Origin: Carposina sasakii
Lineage: Eukaryota; Arthropoda; Insecta; Lepidoptera; Carposinidae
Reading direction: 5' to 3'
DNA length: 64,000 nucleotides
Assembly (NCBI GenBank): GCA_014607495.2
Contig: CP053170.1
Coordinates: forward strand, 4,402,001-4,466,000
The position numbers and the translations under genes were made by a program. Position 1 is the first letter of the stretch. Each line of letters opens with the position of its first letter. The notes beneath the pieces are model-generated. The model saw only the letters and a list, made by a program, of their open reading frames with translations, ran no database searches and was not told the origin of the DNA. Shown here one piece after another: positions 1-9,570 of the stretch.

Positions 1-35
1 ACACATTACTTACACAAGTTGTGTAAGTAATGTGT
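1..35. repeat. Perfect palindrome, 17-bp arms
   Basis: Positions 1-17 and 19-35 are exact reverse complements around one central base. The window begins at or inside this structure, so the true arms may be longer. It directly precedes the hammerhead-bearing repeat. Confidence 0.85.
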
Positions 36-36
36 T

Positions 37-320
37 GGGTTTTAGAGGTTCATAGTAATTAGTGGTTTACTAATTTACTAATTTCTATAATCCTGAGGAT
101 GCCACGGTTGTTGGCGAAACATATGTAGATTATTTATCTAGTTTTTGATTTCGGAATGGTGCAATGTATCGTCTTGCATGCTAGGTGCTCGGGTCTGGTT
201 TCTCATGGCGATTGTAGTTAGTACAAGTGCCTGTTGTCGCAATTATGAGTTATCAGATCCGAGGGTCAGTGGAGGGTGTAGGGCCCGGTGGTGGGCGCAC
301 CCATAGTGAATGATAGAGTG
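37..320 (+). repeat. Hammerhead-bearing dispersed repeat, copy 1
   Basis: This block shares long stretches with 41712-41990 (minus), 42002-42145 (plus) and 61765-61975 (plus). All copies share a GC-richer 3' half that ends near a CACCCATAGTGAATG-like motif. The 5' half carries a hammerhead-like RNA motif (see 87-133). A ribozyme in a short dispersed repeat is known from Penelope-like elements and some SINE or retrozyme-like elements. Which class applies here is inference, because no reverse transcriptase is attached. Confidence 0.6.
87..133 (+). ncRNA. Hammerhead ribozyme-like motif, copy 1
   Basis: The core reads CTGAGGA (93-99), fitting CUGANGA, and GAAAC (116-120), then ATATGTA. Stem I pairs ATAATC (87-92) with GATTAT (128-133), six perfect pairs. 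Stem II is GCCA with TGGC. Stem III is the minimal A-U and C-G pair with an ATAT loop, and the predicted cut follows GTA at 127. This is the compact type I form known from Penelope-like elements. One deviation is an unpaired U between the core A9 and stem II, which could weaken activity. Confidence 0.6.
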
Positions 321-1058
321 ATGTCACGTCGTGGTATCCGTTTGTATGGAGCATTTTTTGGCAAGTGTAAAATTGTGATTTTGAAATCATTATATCCCGG
401 AAAGTTAAGATAGCAAAAGTTTTTCTTTCAATATAAATACAATTTAAAAAGCTACCCTATTACCACCAGAGCAGATTTTTTATGAAAGGGTTTGTAAATC
501 GGTTCCAAAGACTATTACATCTGTATTCTGAACCCACAGTGTTTGTATGTCAATGATATCACATCCATCGGTACAGAACTATCAACTAATTCATATTTAT
601 AAACTATAAATTGAGGATGTGGAAGAGGAACAGACAGAGAACAAAAGCCCCTATGGACTTTATATTTTACCATAATGAATTCTGGGTTAATGTAACTGAA
701 ATGAATTACCTTGACTTTCGTGACTGTGCCTGATCCAGTTACATTCTGATTCAGGAGTACAATTAGCCAAAGTTAAATGGTAGGTACTTAAATCATACTA
801 ATCCAATCCCATGGGTCCTTCCTTCCCGTGGTCCTTCCTTGGCACAATTTTTTTATGAACTTTACCTGCAATTATCAACCTTACCTGCAATTTGTTAATC
901 TTCTGCAAAATAAATTAAGTACTTCAACACATTCATTATACACTCGCGAGCTCTTTCTTTTCTTAATTATTTTTCCTTACATAGTTTCATACCATTAAAA
1001 ATTGTTTATTAAACTTTAATTTGCGAAAAAAACACGGGTAAAAAATTTCATTTTTTTG
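321..1058. other. Intergenic, no gene seen
   Basis: AT-rich sequence with stop codons in all frames over any useful length. I see no recognisable gene or complete element. Confidence 0.5.
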
Positions 1059-2055
1059 TTTTAGTTTATCCCGAAGGAAAGGCAAGGGGAACTAAGCTCA
1101 TACAGCCATTGTCTTTAGTAAATGATTTCTGAATTTATGATGGATGATAATGAATAGAAACGTCGGGAAAATCCTCAAGAACGAATGGGAAATTAGTACA
1201 ATTTTTTTTTTTTTTAGTTTATCCCGAAGGAAAGGCAAGGGGAACTAAGCCCATACAGCCTAATCATTGTTTAGTAAAATGTATTCTGAATTTATGATGA
1301 ATGACAATGATGATGAGTGGAAACGTCGGAAAAATCTTCAAGAACGAGTTTATAATTAGTAAAAATCAAAAATAATTGCAGAAACAACTTACATGAGCCC
1401 ATGAAGAGATCGTATTCCGACTAAAGTTTTACTCAGCTTACCTGCATATAAAACCATGCACACGCACTAGATTCACATAACAAGTAAACAAAATATTACT
1501 TATCTACCAAAAAACATCACTTTACGGACACATGCAAGCCATTTACAAATAAATTTTGATTTTCACAAGAATATTACACCCGCTCCCTTCCAGCTTTTCC
1601 CGCCGAATCTCGAAATTAGTACAAACCAAATTCAGTTCATTAGTACATTTTTTTTTGTTTAGTTTATCCCGAAGGAAAGGCAAGGGGAACTAAGCCCATA
1701 CAGCCATTGTCTTTAGTAAATGATTTCTGAATTTATGATGGATGATAATGATGATGATGAATGGAAACGTCGGGAAAATCCTCAAGAACAAGTGTAAAGT
1801 TAGTCAAAATTAAAAAATATTGCAGAAACAACTTACATGCGCCCATGAAGAGATCGTAATCCGGCTAAAGTTTTACTCGGCTTACCTGCGTATAAAACCA
1901 TGCACACGCACTAGATTCACATCACAAGTAATCAAAATATAACTTATCTACCAGAAAACAGCACTTTACGGATACATGCAAGCCATTTACAAATAATTTT
2001 TGATTTTCACAAGAAAATTACACCTGCACCCTTCCAGCTTTTCCCGCCGACCCTT
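1059..2055. repeat. Tandem copies of a ~430-bp dispersed repeat
   Basis: A unit beginning TTTAGTTTATCCCGAAGG starts near 1062, 1215 and 1657. The first copy holds only the first ~140 bp. The other two run about 420 and 400 bp and end in a CTTCCAGCTTTTCCCGCCGA block. A diverged tail copy lies at 2676-2850, an inverted copy at 35938-36440 and a short inverted piece at about 38300-38425. No coding capacity is visible, so it is a non-autonomous repeat of unknown class. Confidence 0.75.
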
Positions 2056-3150
2056 CATTAGTACAAGCGGAATCTATTGTGATTTTTTTTTCTAAATCAC
2101 TTTTTTTTATTCCAAACCAATGGAAGACAAAGTAAACTATGTCCATACAGCCTTGTTTTTAGTATAAATATTTTCGAGACGTTATTTGATGATAATGATG
2201 AATTAATGGAAGGAAACAACTAATGTAAAATATTTATTTTAATTAAAAAAAAAACCAACTTCGTAAAAATTTTGACCTCAGTATCACTATAACGACTATA
2301 CTCTCAAGCTCAAATACGACAAGACGTTAAGGTCATGCCAAAGAATATACATACATACACTTGAAAAACACAATCCTCCTTCTGGCGTAGTCGGGCATTT
2401 CAAAAACTTACTATAGGTTTAGCTACTCTAAAAAAGTTCAATCCGACTGTTCTTTTATTCCGCTTACTTAAAACAAAATACGGTATGTCGCATTTGAGTT
2501 TGAGAGGTAAGTATCATTAGATTCGTCTACGCATATTCAGAATCACATTTCAAAAAAGAGTAAGTAAGCCACGGAAAAAAGTTGAGTAAACCAAGTAAGT
2601 AGGTAGGTAGGTACCTACATAAGTTCACGATTTGAATTACTTACTTAATTTTTAAGTGAAATGATATGAATACAAATAAAACCATTCGCACATGCTAGGA
2701 TCACATCACAAGTAAACCAAATGTTACTAATCTACCAGAAAACATCACTTCACGGACACTTGCAAGCCATTTATAAATTATGTAGTAATTTTGATTTAAC
2801 AAAAAAAATCGCCCATTCTCTTCCAGCTTTTCCCGCCGAATCCCGCGTCACTCACTAGTACTAATTTTTTACTTACTCAAAGAAATAGCAAACGAATATA
2901 ATAATATTATGACCTTCCATACTTATCATAGTCTAGAAATTGTAAAGCCAATATCCATCGCACTATTGGGCTAGCTTACTACGTAATATGGTTTAAGGCA
3001 CTTCGAACTCAGTAAATCTGTGAAGACACATAAGCAGAGATAGCTTACGCCAAATAACCCCACGTGGAGTGAGGTCTCCTGTGTTTGCTAGCACTTTTAT
3101 CTAAATTTTCTCTCTATTTGCTGATATATGATACTCGTATCATGTTTCAG
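2056..3150. other. Repeat-rich non-coding DNA, probably partly intron of the COX6C-like gene
   Basis: The stretch contains a diverged piece of the 430-bp repeat (2676-2850), a GTAGGTAGGTAGGTACC microsatellite near 2602 and no open frame. The terminal exon at 3151 needs an intron in front of it, so at least the right part should be intronic. Confidence 0.45.
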
Positions 3151-3235
3151 ACATGCTCATATGGAAGAATGGGCAGATGAAATGGCTAAGAAAGGACTAT
3201 TCCAAGCAGTTCCTAAAGGAAGTGGAGATGACTAA
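3151..3235 (+). CDS. COX6C-like protein, last coding exon (partial gene)
   Basis: A TTTCAG acceptor at 3145-3150 opens a frame after one base and encodes 27 codons to the TAA at 3233-3235, including WADEMAKKGLFQAV. The intact COX6C gene at 41051-41546 ends with FEEMRKKGLFQSC after an intron in the same phase (2) at the same point, so the two exons are homologous. COX6C is a small single-membrane-span subunit of mitochondrial cytochrome c oxidase. This exon ends with a longer tail (about six extra residues). The first exon with the membrane span is not visible between 1 and 3150 and is probably outside the window. A processed pseudogene is unlikely because the splice site is kept. Confidence 0.6.
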
Positions 3236-3240
3236 TGTAC

Positions 3241-3246
3241 AATAAA
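3241..3246 (+). terminator. Polyadenylation signal of the COX6C-like gene
   Basis: AATAAA six bases past the stop codon of the exon above. Insect mitochondrial-protein genes often have such short 3' ends. Confidence 0.5.
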
Positions 3247-3414
3247 AATGTTTTGCATATGATGTGTTATTTTACGATTAATTTGTATAATGCTTCCCCA
3301 AAAACTACTTGCCATGCCTACCCTTTCTTTTATTATCAGTAAGTACCTATTTCTTTAAATTTAGTTTCGCACAATCATCGAAAGGTAGGTACATACTGAT
3401 TGGTTGGCTGTCAA

Positions 3415-3600
3415 AACTACTTACACTTGTATGTCTGTGTTTAAGACGTTAGATAAGCCAACCAGCACAAGTAGTATGACCTGCGAAACACGATATGATA
3501 AACCGATTTATCGGACATTTATCCTGTCAAAATACGATAAATATAGGCCGCCAATTTTGTATAGACTATACGATATCCACGATGCGTGGTCACCCTAGGG
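3415..3600. repeat. Dispersed repeat, inverted relative at 46465-46620
   Basis: A stretch with CACGATATGATAAACCG and CGATATCCACGATGCG motifs recurs in opposite orientation at about 46465-46620. It is short and non-coding. The open frame across it has no features of a protein. Confidence 0.5.
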
Positions 3601-4264
3601 AGGCTGAAATGAAATATTAAACCTAAAACATTCGCTGGAGTCACAACATAAAAAAAATAGTTTTACCTATGTACGAGTTTTACTAATTTATTGGTTGACT
3701 GTTCATTGTATTTGACAGAAAACGAATCAACGGCCTGGAAAAATTGTTTTTGCTTTACACGAGGTGGAACTGCAGAACAAATAACTGAAAAAGTATTTTA
3801 ATAGAAATTAATTAATTCTATTCTTAGCTACTTTGCTGATTCGTACATATTTACATACATACATATATAACCTCACGCCTATTTCCCATAGGGGTAGGCA
3901 GAGACTACAGATCTCCATTTAGTACGTTCCAAACATACCTCTTTCGCCTCATCCACATTCATTAACATCTTCATACATGCTCGCCGGTTTCGGGCTGAAT
4001 TAAGTCGGGAATAGTCGGGATTATAGTCCGTTCCATAGAAAAACTCCTATGCCTGATTTTGGAACTAACATTTTTTGTATGCAGTGACACGGAAAATGTG
4101 GTCATGCTAGGAGTAATTGTGTTCTGTGGTGGTCATACATATAGCGCCATCATCCAAAGGAACTATGAGGTGAAACATATATCTCACTGGGTGAAACGCA
4201 CTGAGATATATGTATGCTAGAAAATGTTAGTTCTGTAATCTGGCATAGGAACTATTCTATGAAA
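3601..4264. repeat. Non-coding DNA with two dispersed repeats
   Basis: About 3870-4000 carries the common lepidopteran CCCATAGGGGTAGGCAGAG-type repeat. About 4030-4260 is a diverged inverted-repeat element with TATGCAGTGACAC, also seen near 46020-46190. Nothing else is recognised. Confidence 0.45.
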
Positions 4265-4520
4265 CGGACAATACCGTTGATACATAATGATAAAAAATGA
4301 CGGGATGAAAAGGCATATTTTACAGAGAGCGTTGTGCATGAATGTGGATGGATATAAAGGAACAGGTAGACCAAAAAAATGTTGGATGGACTGTGTGAGA
4401 GAGGATATGAGTGTACTGGGAGTGAGCAATGAGATGACGGATAATAGGGATGAATAGAAGAAAAGTACATATTGTGCCGACCCCAAATAAATGGGAACAG
4501 GGCAGGAAGATGATGATGAT
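4265..4520 (+). pseudogene. 3' end of an RTE/BovB-like LINE
   Basis: Translation on the + strand gives a GRPKKCWMDCVREDM motif, a TDNRDE block and a TYCADPK end, the usual C-terminus of RTE-type LINE proteins. It carries an internal stop where the family has a tryptophan. ATGATGATG microsatellite follows, as in many 3' tails of this family. A related inverted piece lies near 19350-19440. Confidence 0.6.
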
Positions 4521-4950
4521 ATAATGATAAAAAATGGAAGGGGAAATAGGGACCATACGGGATCTCACGGGAATAAAAAATAATATAAAATGCACCATGC
4601 ACCTCTGATAAAAATGAGACAAAAACAGGGAATATTAATTAGGCCAATCAGAAGAAGCCTTCAGTAGAGCATGAAAAACATATGCGCTGTAATTTTGTAT
4701 TGACGTACAAAAATTTATAAAAGTTCAATATTTTAAAACATATGACGCATAAATTGAACAATTTGAAGAAAAACGGAATTATTCATTACTTTTTTGAAAT
4801 AGAAATTTCTTTCATTTGTTATTATTAAGAGTAATTAACGCCAAAATATATGCTAATATTTGTACGACACTCGAGGTTTAAGATAATCTATGGTCTACTC
4901 TTGAGTCAATGCGCATGTCAACTGAAAATTGCAAATGGCGCCCGTTGTTA
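4521..4950. other. AT-rich intergenic DNA before NCOA6
   Basis: No gene or full repeat was recognised. The NCOA6 promoter should lie at its right end; no clear TATA box was found. Confidence 0.35.
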
Positions 4951-5661
4951 TTGTTCGCACCGAATTAAATATTTGTAAAATAAATACTAATCTTTTTAAC
5001 GATTTTTCTACTGAACTGTTATATTGAAAAGATGCTTTAACTTCTTATATTTTGTGGCGATAAGTTTCATGTACGTTTTTAAGTGTTTTTGGTGTCTTTT
5101 TAGCATTTTATGTATGTCATGCAAATGGGGTAAGCTGGATTATCGGATGTCGCTTAGATTGTTTTGGACAGTTTAATTGCGAAAATGGTGGGAAGTTCTG
5201 TGACCAATTGTGTGGAAATAGAAGCTGCATAAAGTGTTTCAACTTTTGCGCACCATATGAAGTGCTGCGAGCTTTGGTATTTGCGGTAATTAACCAATGT
5301 TCCATGCCGTGACTGCATTCGCCGTACATTTCAAAATGGCTGCTGCTCTTCACGATATGTGAGCTTTGCGTCACTGAAACATAAATCTGTGAATTTGAAT
5401 CGCGAAAGAAATCTAGTGTTATAGACAGCAATATCCCTAGTGGAAAATAGAATTTAATTGAAGAAGTTGGGTCATCTGTGCTTGGGGCGTGACATTAGTG
5501 GCGTATCATATGTTTTTGGAGTACTGGACAGTGCCCATAGAACTGATATTGCCCTGTGTTCGAGCCGGAAAGTAATGTTGCGCTTCATTTTCCAGGATGA
5601 TTTGGGACACAAGGAAATAGAACTTGTGTCAAATTAAGCGGAATGTGACATTGTATTAGAG
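4950..5661 (+). other. NCOA6: Probable 5' non-coding exon of NCOA6
   Basis: The stretch is less AT-rich than its surroundings and ends in a strong donor, GAG/GTAAGT, at 5661/5662. The first coding exon begins at 9396 after a TTCTCCACAG acceptor with only one base before the ATG, so an upstream non-coding exon is required. The left limit is a guess; transcript data would fix it. Confidence 0.4.
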
Positions 5662-6684
5662 GTAAGTTTTTTTTAGTTTATTTACTTTTTAGATGTCAAG
5701 TATTGTAGAGTGCTTAGCCGTGTATTTTGTAAAATGGGCTTATTGGTGGGTGATAGGGACGTTGGTCGACCTCGACTGCCGTCCCGCGTTGGGATTTCGT
5801 ATGATTACACCCATTTCAGGGTAAATAATTAGAATATAATATGTTGTGTAATAGATTTGTAATGTTTTCGAAACCTCGACCTTGTAATGTTGTTTGGTAT
5901 GGAACTATTCCATGCATGTGTGAATTATTAGGTTCATGAAATACATCTGAATAATTTGATTATAATAGTGCATAATGCTTCCGATTAGTTTTTATAGTGT
6001 TGTACAGATTAAGTAGATGTTAACCTCCATTTAATTTACCAAAATAATAGTCTGACCAAAACAAATCAAGTTTTAATGTTACTATAGAAAAATTATCATC
6101 AACATGGAAACTAAGCCTAACCTAACTGAATCAAATAAAAAGAATTGTACCTAGACTGTGAATATATAACTAGATACTTATGAATCTTGCTAAAATTTAT
6201 ACTTCCCAATATGATCTTAGGTACCTACATTATAAATTTTATATTCTGAGAAAAAAAATTAGATAGAAGTTACCTGATGGTTCCATTTTGGTCAGAAACC
6301 TGAAAATTGTTGTAAATTTTGAATGTCCTGATATTTCAGTGCACTGTAATTGATAATTGTCACAAATTGTAGTAGGTACATAGCTGTGGCCCTTTATAAT
6401 CATGTTGTTAGGTTAGAATCATGAAATGATCCACTAATGACCACAATTTACATTAAATCCTGGGCATCGTGGCCACTTCAACAGTATTATGACAACAAAA
6501 TAATATTTTCACCTTAAAAATATGTTATTCAGAAGAAATACCCAATTATGTACATAAATAAATAATGAAATAAAAATACATAAATAAATAAAAATAATGT
6601 ACATAACGTCAGTATAATTACTGAAATATTTTTTTTCTATATAAAAATCTTACATACACAATTACTAACTCGATTACCTAATTA

Positions 6685-6941
6685 CAGAGGTCGGAATTAG
6701 GTAGAGTCATTTATGTACTTGCATCGAAATGTTGATATTAATGTGGACCTTCCCAGGATTTCTAATGGACAATCCCGTGTGGCCAACAATATTACTATAT
6801 AAAAATCAGAGATAGACAAATAAAACAAAGATAATTACATATTTCTGCTCTTTAAAATTAATACGGAATTATCCTCTTTCTTCTTTCGCTGTATGAAATC
6901 AGTGCAAGTACATAAATGACTCTACCTAATTCCGACCTCTG
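6685..6941. mobile_element. hAT-like MITE
   Basis: Terminal inverted repeats of about 38 bp begin CAGAGGTCGGAATTAGG and end in its reverse complement. Flanks CCTAATTA and CTAATTAC share seven bases, a near 8-bp target duplication as hAT elements make. There is no coding capacity. Confidence 0.7.
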
Positions 6942-7408
6942 CTAATTACTAACTTTGGCTGCTAAACTTAATTATGTTTAGAAATAAAAATATTATTTTT
7001 GTCATAATGTACCTAACATAGTAACAAAAATAGATAGGTACACATTAACAAAAAATAAGATAGAAAGCTTTACGAAAAATTGGATGGTCCAATTTGGTTT
7101 TAAACAAACCATTTGGTTGAATCAGGTGACATCAATGACACCTAGGAAATTGAGATGAGAAGCTATTCAATGTTGTACTGTCACTGTCAATGTAGCCTAT
7201 GCAGTGCATTCTCAACAACTGACATTTGTCTGTACTCTGCTATTTTTAATGTTTCTTTAAAAAACATTGTCTGCCTGCTCCTTACTTACTTGACTTAGAG
7301 CCTCCTCTTTACTTCCTTATTTAACTTATGACTTGCTCCAACTACCTTTCTGTCTCCTAAAATAAATAGGAAGTTACCGGAAAATGATTAGGAAGTTTAC
7401 CTAGCTGC

Positions 7409-7849
7409 CTATATAGCAGGGTTCGAAATTATCAAGATAAATATTTTTTTGGATAATCATCTTGATAAATTATCCTATAATATCTGATAATTATCTTAAC
7501 TGATTTTCCATTTAACTTCTTGAAATTTTCTTAATTTAAATGATAATATATTTATCTCAAGGAGTGTGTAGGTTTTTCAGTATTATTAATTATCCAGCAA
7601 AGAATAAATGTGAGAAATATACAATTTAATTTAGAATTTGTTTTTATGACGTCAAACAAAAGTAAGAAAGTACCTAAACAGAATTTCACACTTTTCTCGC
7701 CAGAGAAATGATTTTTTTGTTTAGTTTGAGGTCTAGTGTGTTTGGATACGCAAATGACATTCAGATACACATAATTATCAAAGATAATTATTAAGGTATA
7801 TTTATCAAGATTATCAATGATAATTATCACTTCGAACCCTGCTATATAG
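7409..7849. mobile_element. MITE with 19-bp terminal inverted repeats
   Basis: Ends CTATATAGCAGGGTTCGAA and its reverse complement enclose about 440 bp of AT-rich sequence rich in TGATAATTATC words. It is non-coding. The family is not known to me. Confidence 0.7.
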
Positions 7850-8799
7850 AATGAGCTTCATTAATTTTGTGTAACATTTATATGCACGGATTAAAGTCTT
7901 ATAACTATGCACATTTATTTACATTCAATAAATACATACATATAAATACATTATATTTTTACAACTGTTACAAGTTTTATTCAAGGGGGGCATGTTCCCA
8001 AATGAAAATGGTTTTGTGGTAGATGACAATATACAATATTAATTTTCTAAAACACAGAAACTTTATTTATACGATTCTTATTTTTTTTGTACACTCATAA
8101 ATATAAAATGCAAAAATTTTAACACACAGTATGATATGAAGTGACAGATAACAGTATGCTCATTATTAATTAAATTTTCCACTATGACTAAACTGATTTC
8201 CTTAGTAGGCTAAAAGAATTAAAGTATCTCAACAGTAAATTTTTACCAATTACAGGTCGTAATTTATTGCTTGTCTGTAGATTGTGGTTTGTGCCCCAAA
8301 GATGCGTTTGGAATAGAGACAGCCTCAGGTTGGGCAGAGAGGTCGCCTCATATGTGCATTAAACAACTTGATATAACGTGAGGCAAGAGGCTGAGGCAAT
8401 CTGCCTCGGCCCAAGGTGGATCCACCACACAGAGCGAGCAGCCCCCGCGAGGCATTTGCCGCCAATTACCCCCCAAGGCTGCTCGATTAGTGTGGACGTG
8501 TCTATTGACGTCGGTTGTCTGTCATTTACAGCTGATCTTTAGTTCTATCTCTGTCCCCCATTTTGCACCTGCGCCCGTAACATGAACTTGGCGAGAGCGA
8601 GATATCTGACTGATATTTATGTAACAAATCCATAAAGCTATGTAATAACTAGACACGTCAAGTACATACTAATGTACTTGATCTGTAAAAAAGGATTGTC
8701 AAGCACATCTTTCAGTGCAAATTCGAAAACGAGTGTCTATTTTAATTCCCAACTACGTTTTTACATGTACGTACTTACTGCGTGCTTATTGCGTGCTGA

Positions 8800-8945
8800 C
8801 AACATAGTCCAAAAATCAGACTGCGGTTACCAACCCGCCTGCCCAGCGTAGTGACTATGCAAAAACCCCCCTGTTGTAGTGGCCTTGTAGCGTGTACTGG
8901 GGGAGGCCTACGTCCAGCAGTGGACTGCAATAGGCTGAAGATGAT
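8800..8945 (+). repeat. SINE-like dispersed repeat
   Basis: It contains the GGAGGCCTACGTCCAGCAG block followed by a TGGACTGCAATAGGCTGA end. Other copies lie at 47480-47620, 60470-60690 and (minus, partial) 19488-19550. Confidence 0.65.
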
Positions 8946-9396
8946 TATATAGCTCTTTGCATTTGACGTTTAAATCGCTCACAATAAGGATGTAGATCAC
9001 GCACATGCCTAAAATGACGTCCTAACTTGCGAGTAGTTGGGAAGTGCGCGTACGCAGAGCAAAGTCTCTTTGAGTATAGTCAAAAGACCAATACCCGACT
9101 GCCTCGAACTGAGGCGGCCTCGCGTTGTGGCATGCTTCACTGTGAGGCTGCCTTTCCGCTATGCTACGTCTCTATGGATACTTTACATATCTACCATCAT
9201 CGTCATCAATCCATTGTGGATATCACACGCATACGTAAAGTAGTACATCTTTGGTAGAAGGTGGTCTGAGGCATGTGCGCACTTGATCATCCCGAGGCCT
9301 TGCGCCCACGCACCTTTTGTTTTCTTGTCTATGTCCATCAGTCATTCAGGACAAAGTATTTCTATATAGATTGATGATAGCACCGTTCTCCACAGC

Positions 9397-9570
9397 ATGG
9401 CAGCGGACAGCGACGGGCTAGGCTCGGCCGGAGGGGGCTCGTGCGGGGTCGTGGTGACCTGCGAGGGCGACCTCAAGGACCCGCAGTTCCCCGCGCGCCT
9501 GCGCAGACTGCTGCGCGATCTTAGGACGCTGCTCGCCGAGCCGCATCCGCATACACTGAAAGTTAACAAG
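9397..9570 (+). CDS. NCOA6: NCOA6 coding exon 1
   Basis: The ATG at 9397 follows a TTCTCCACAG acceptor by one base. It encodes 58 residues ending HTLKVNK before a GTAAGC donor. The RLRRLLRDL region fits the start of the conserved NCOA6 N-terminal domain. The start is supported by the splice signal and by GC-rich coding-type sequence that begins here. Confidence 0.85.

Larger units (their letters stand above)
5662..9395 (+). other. NCOA6: NCOA6 intron in the 5' UTR
   Basis: About 3.7 kb of AT-rich DNA between the probable leader exon and the ATG exon. It contains two inverted-repeat elements (6685-6941, 7409-7849) and a SINE-like repeat (8800-8945), listed separately. About 8270-8620 and 9080-9310 are GC-richer and share GAGGC/GCCTC words, perhaps an old MITE. 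No other gene is seen. Confidence 0.4.

Noticed and set aside
4217..4622. Three overlapping minus-strand frames rich in H, Y, S and F
   Set aside because: They are antisense to a LINE 3' end and microsatellite. The meaningful frame is the + strand GRPKK...CADPK one.
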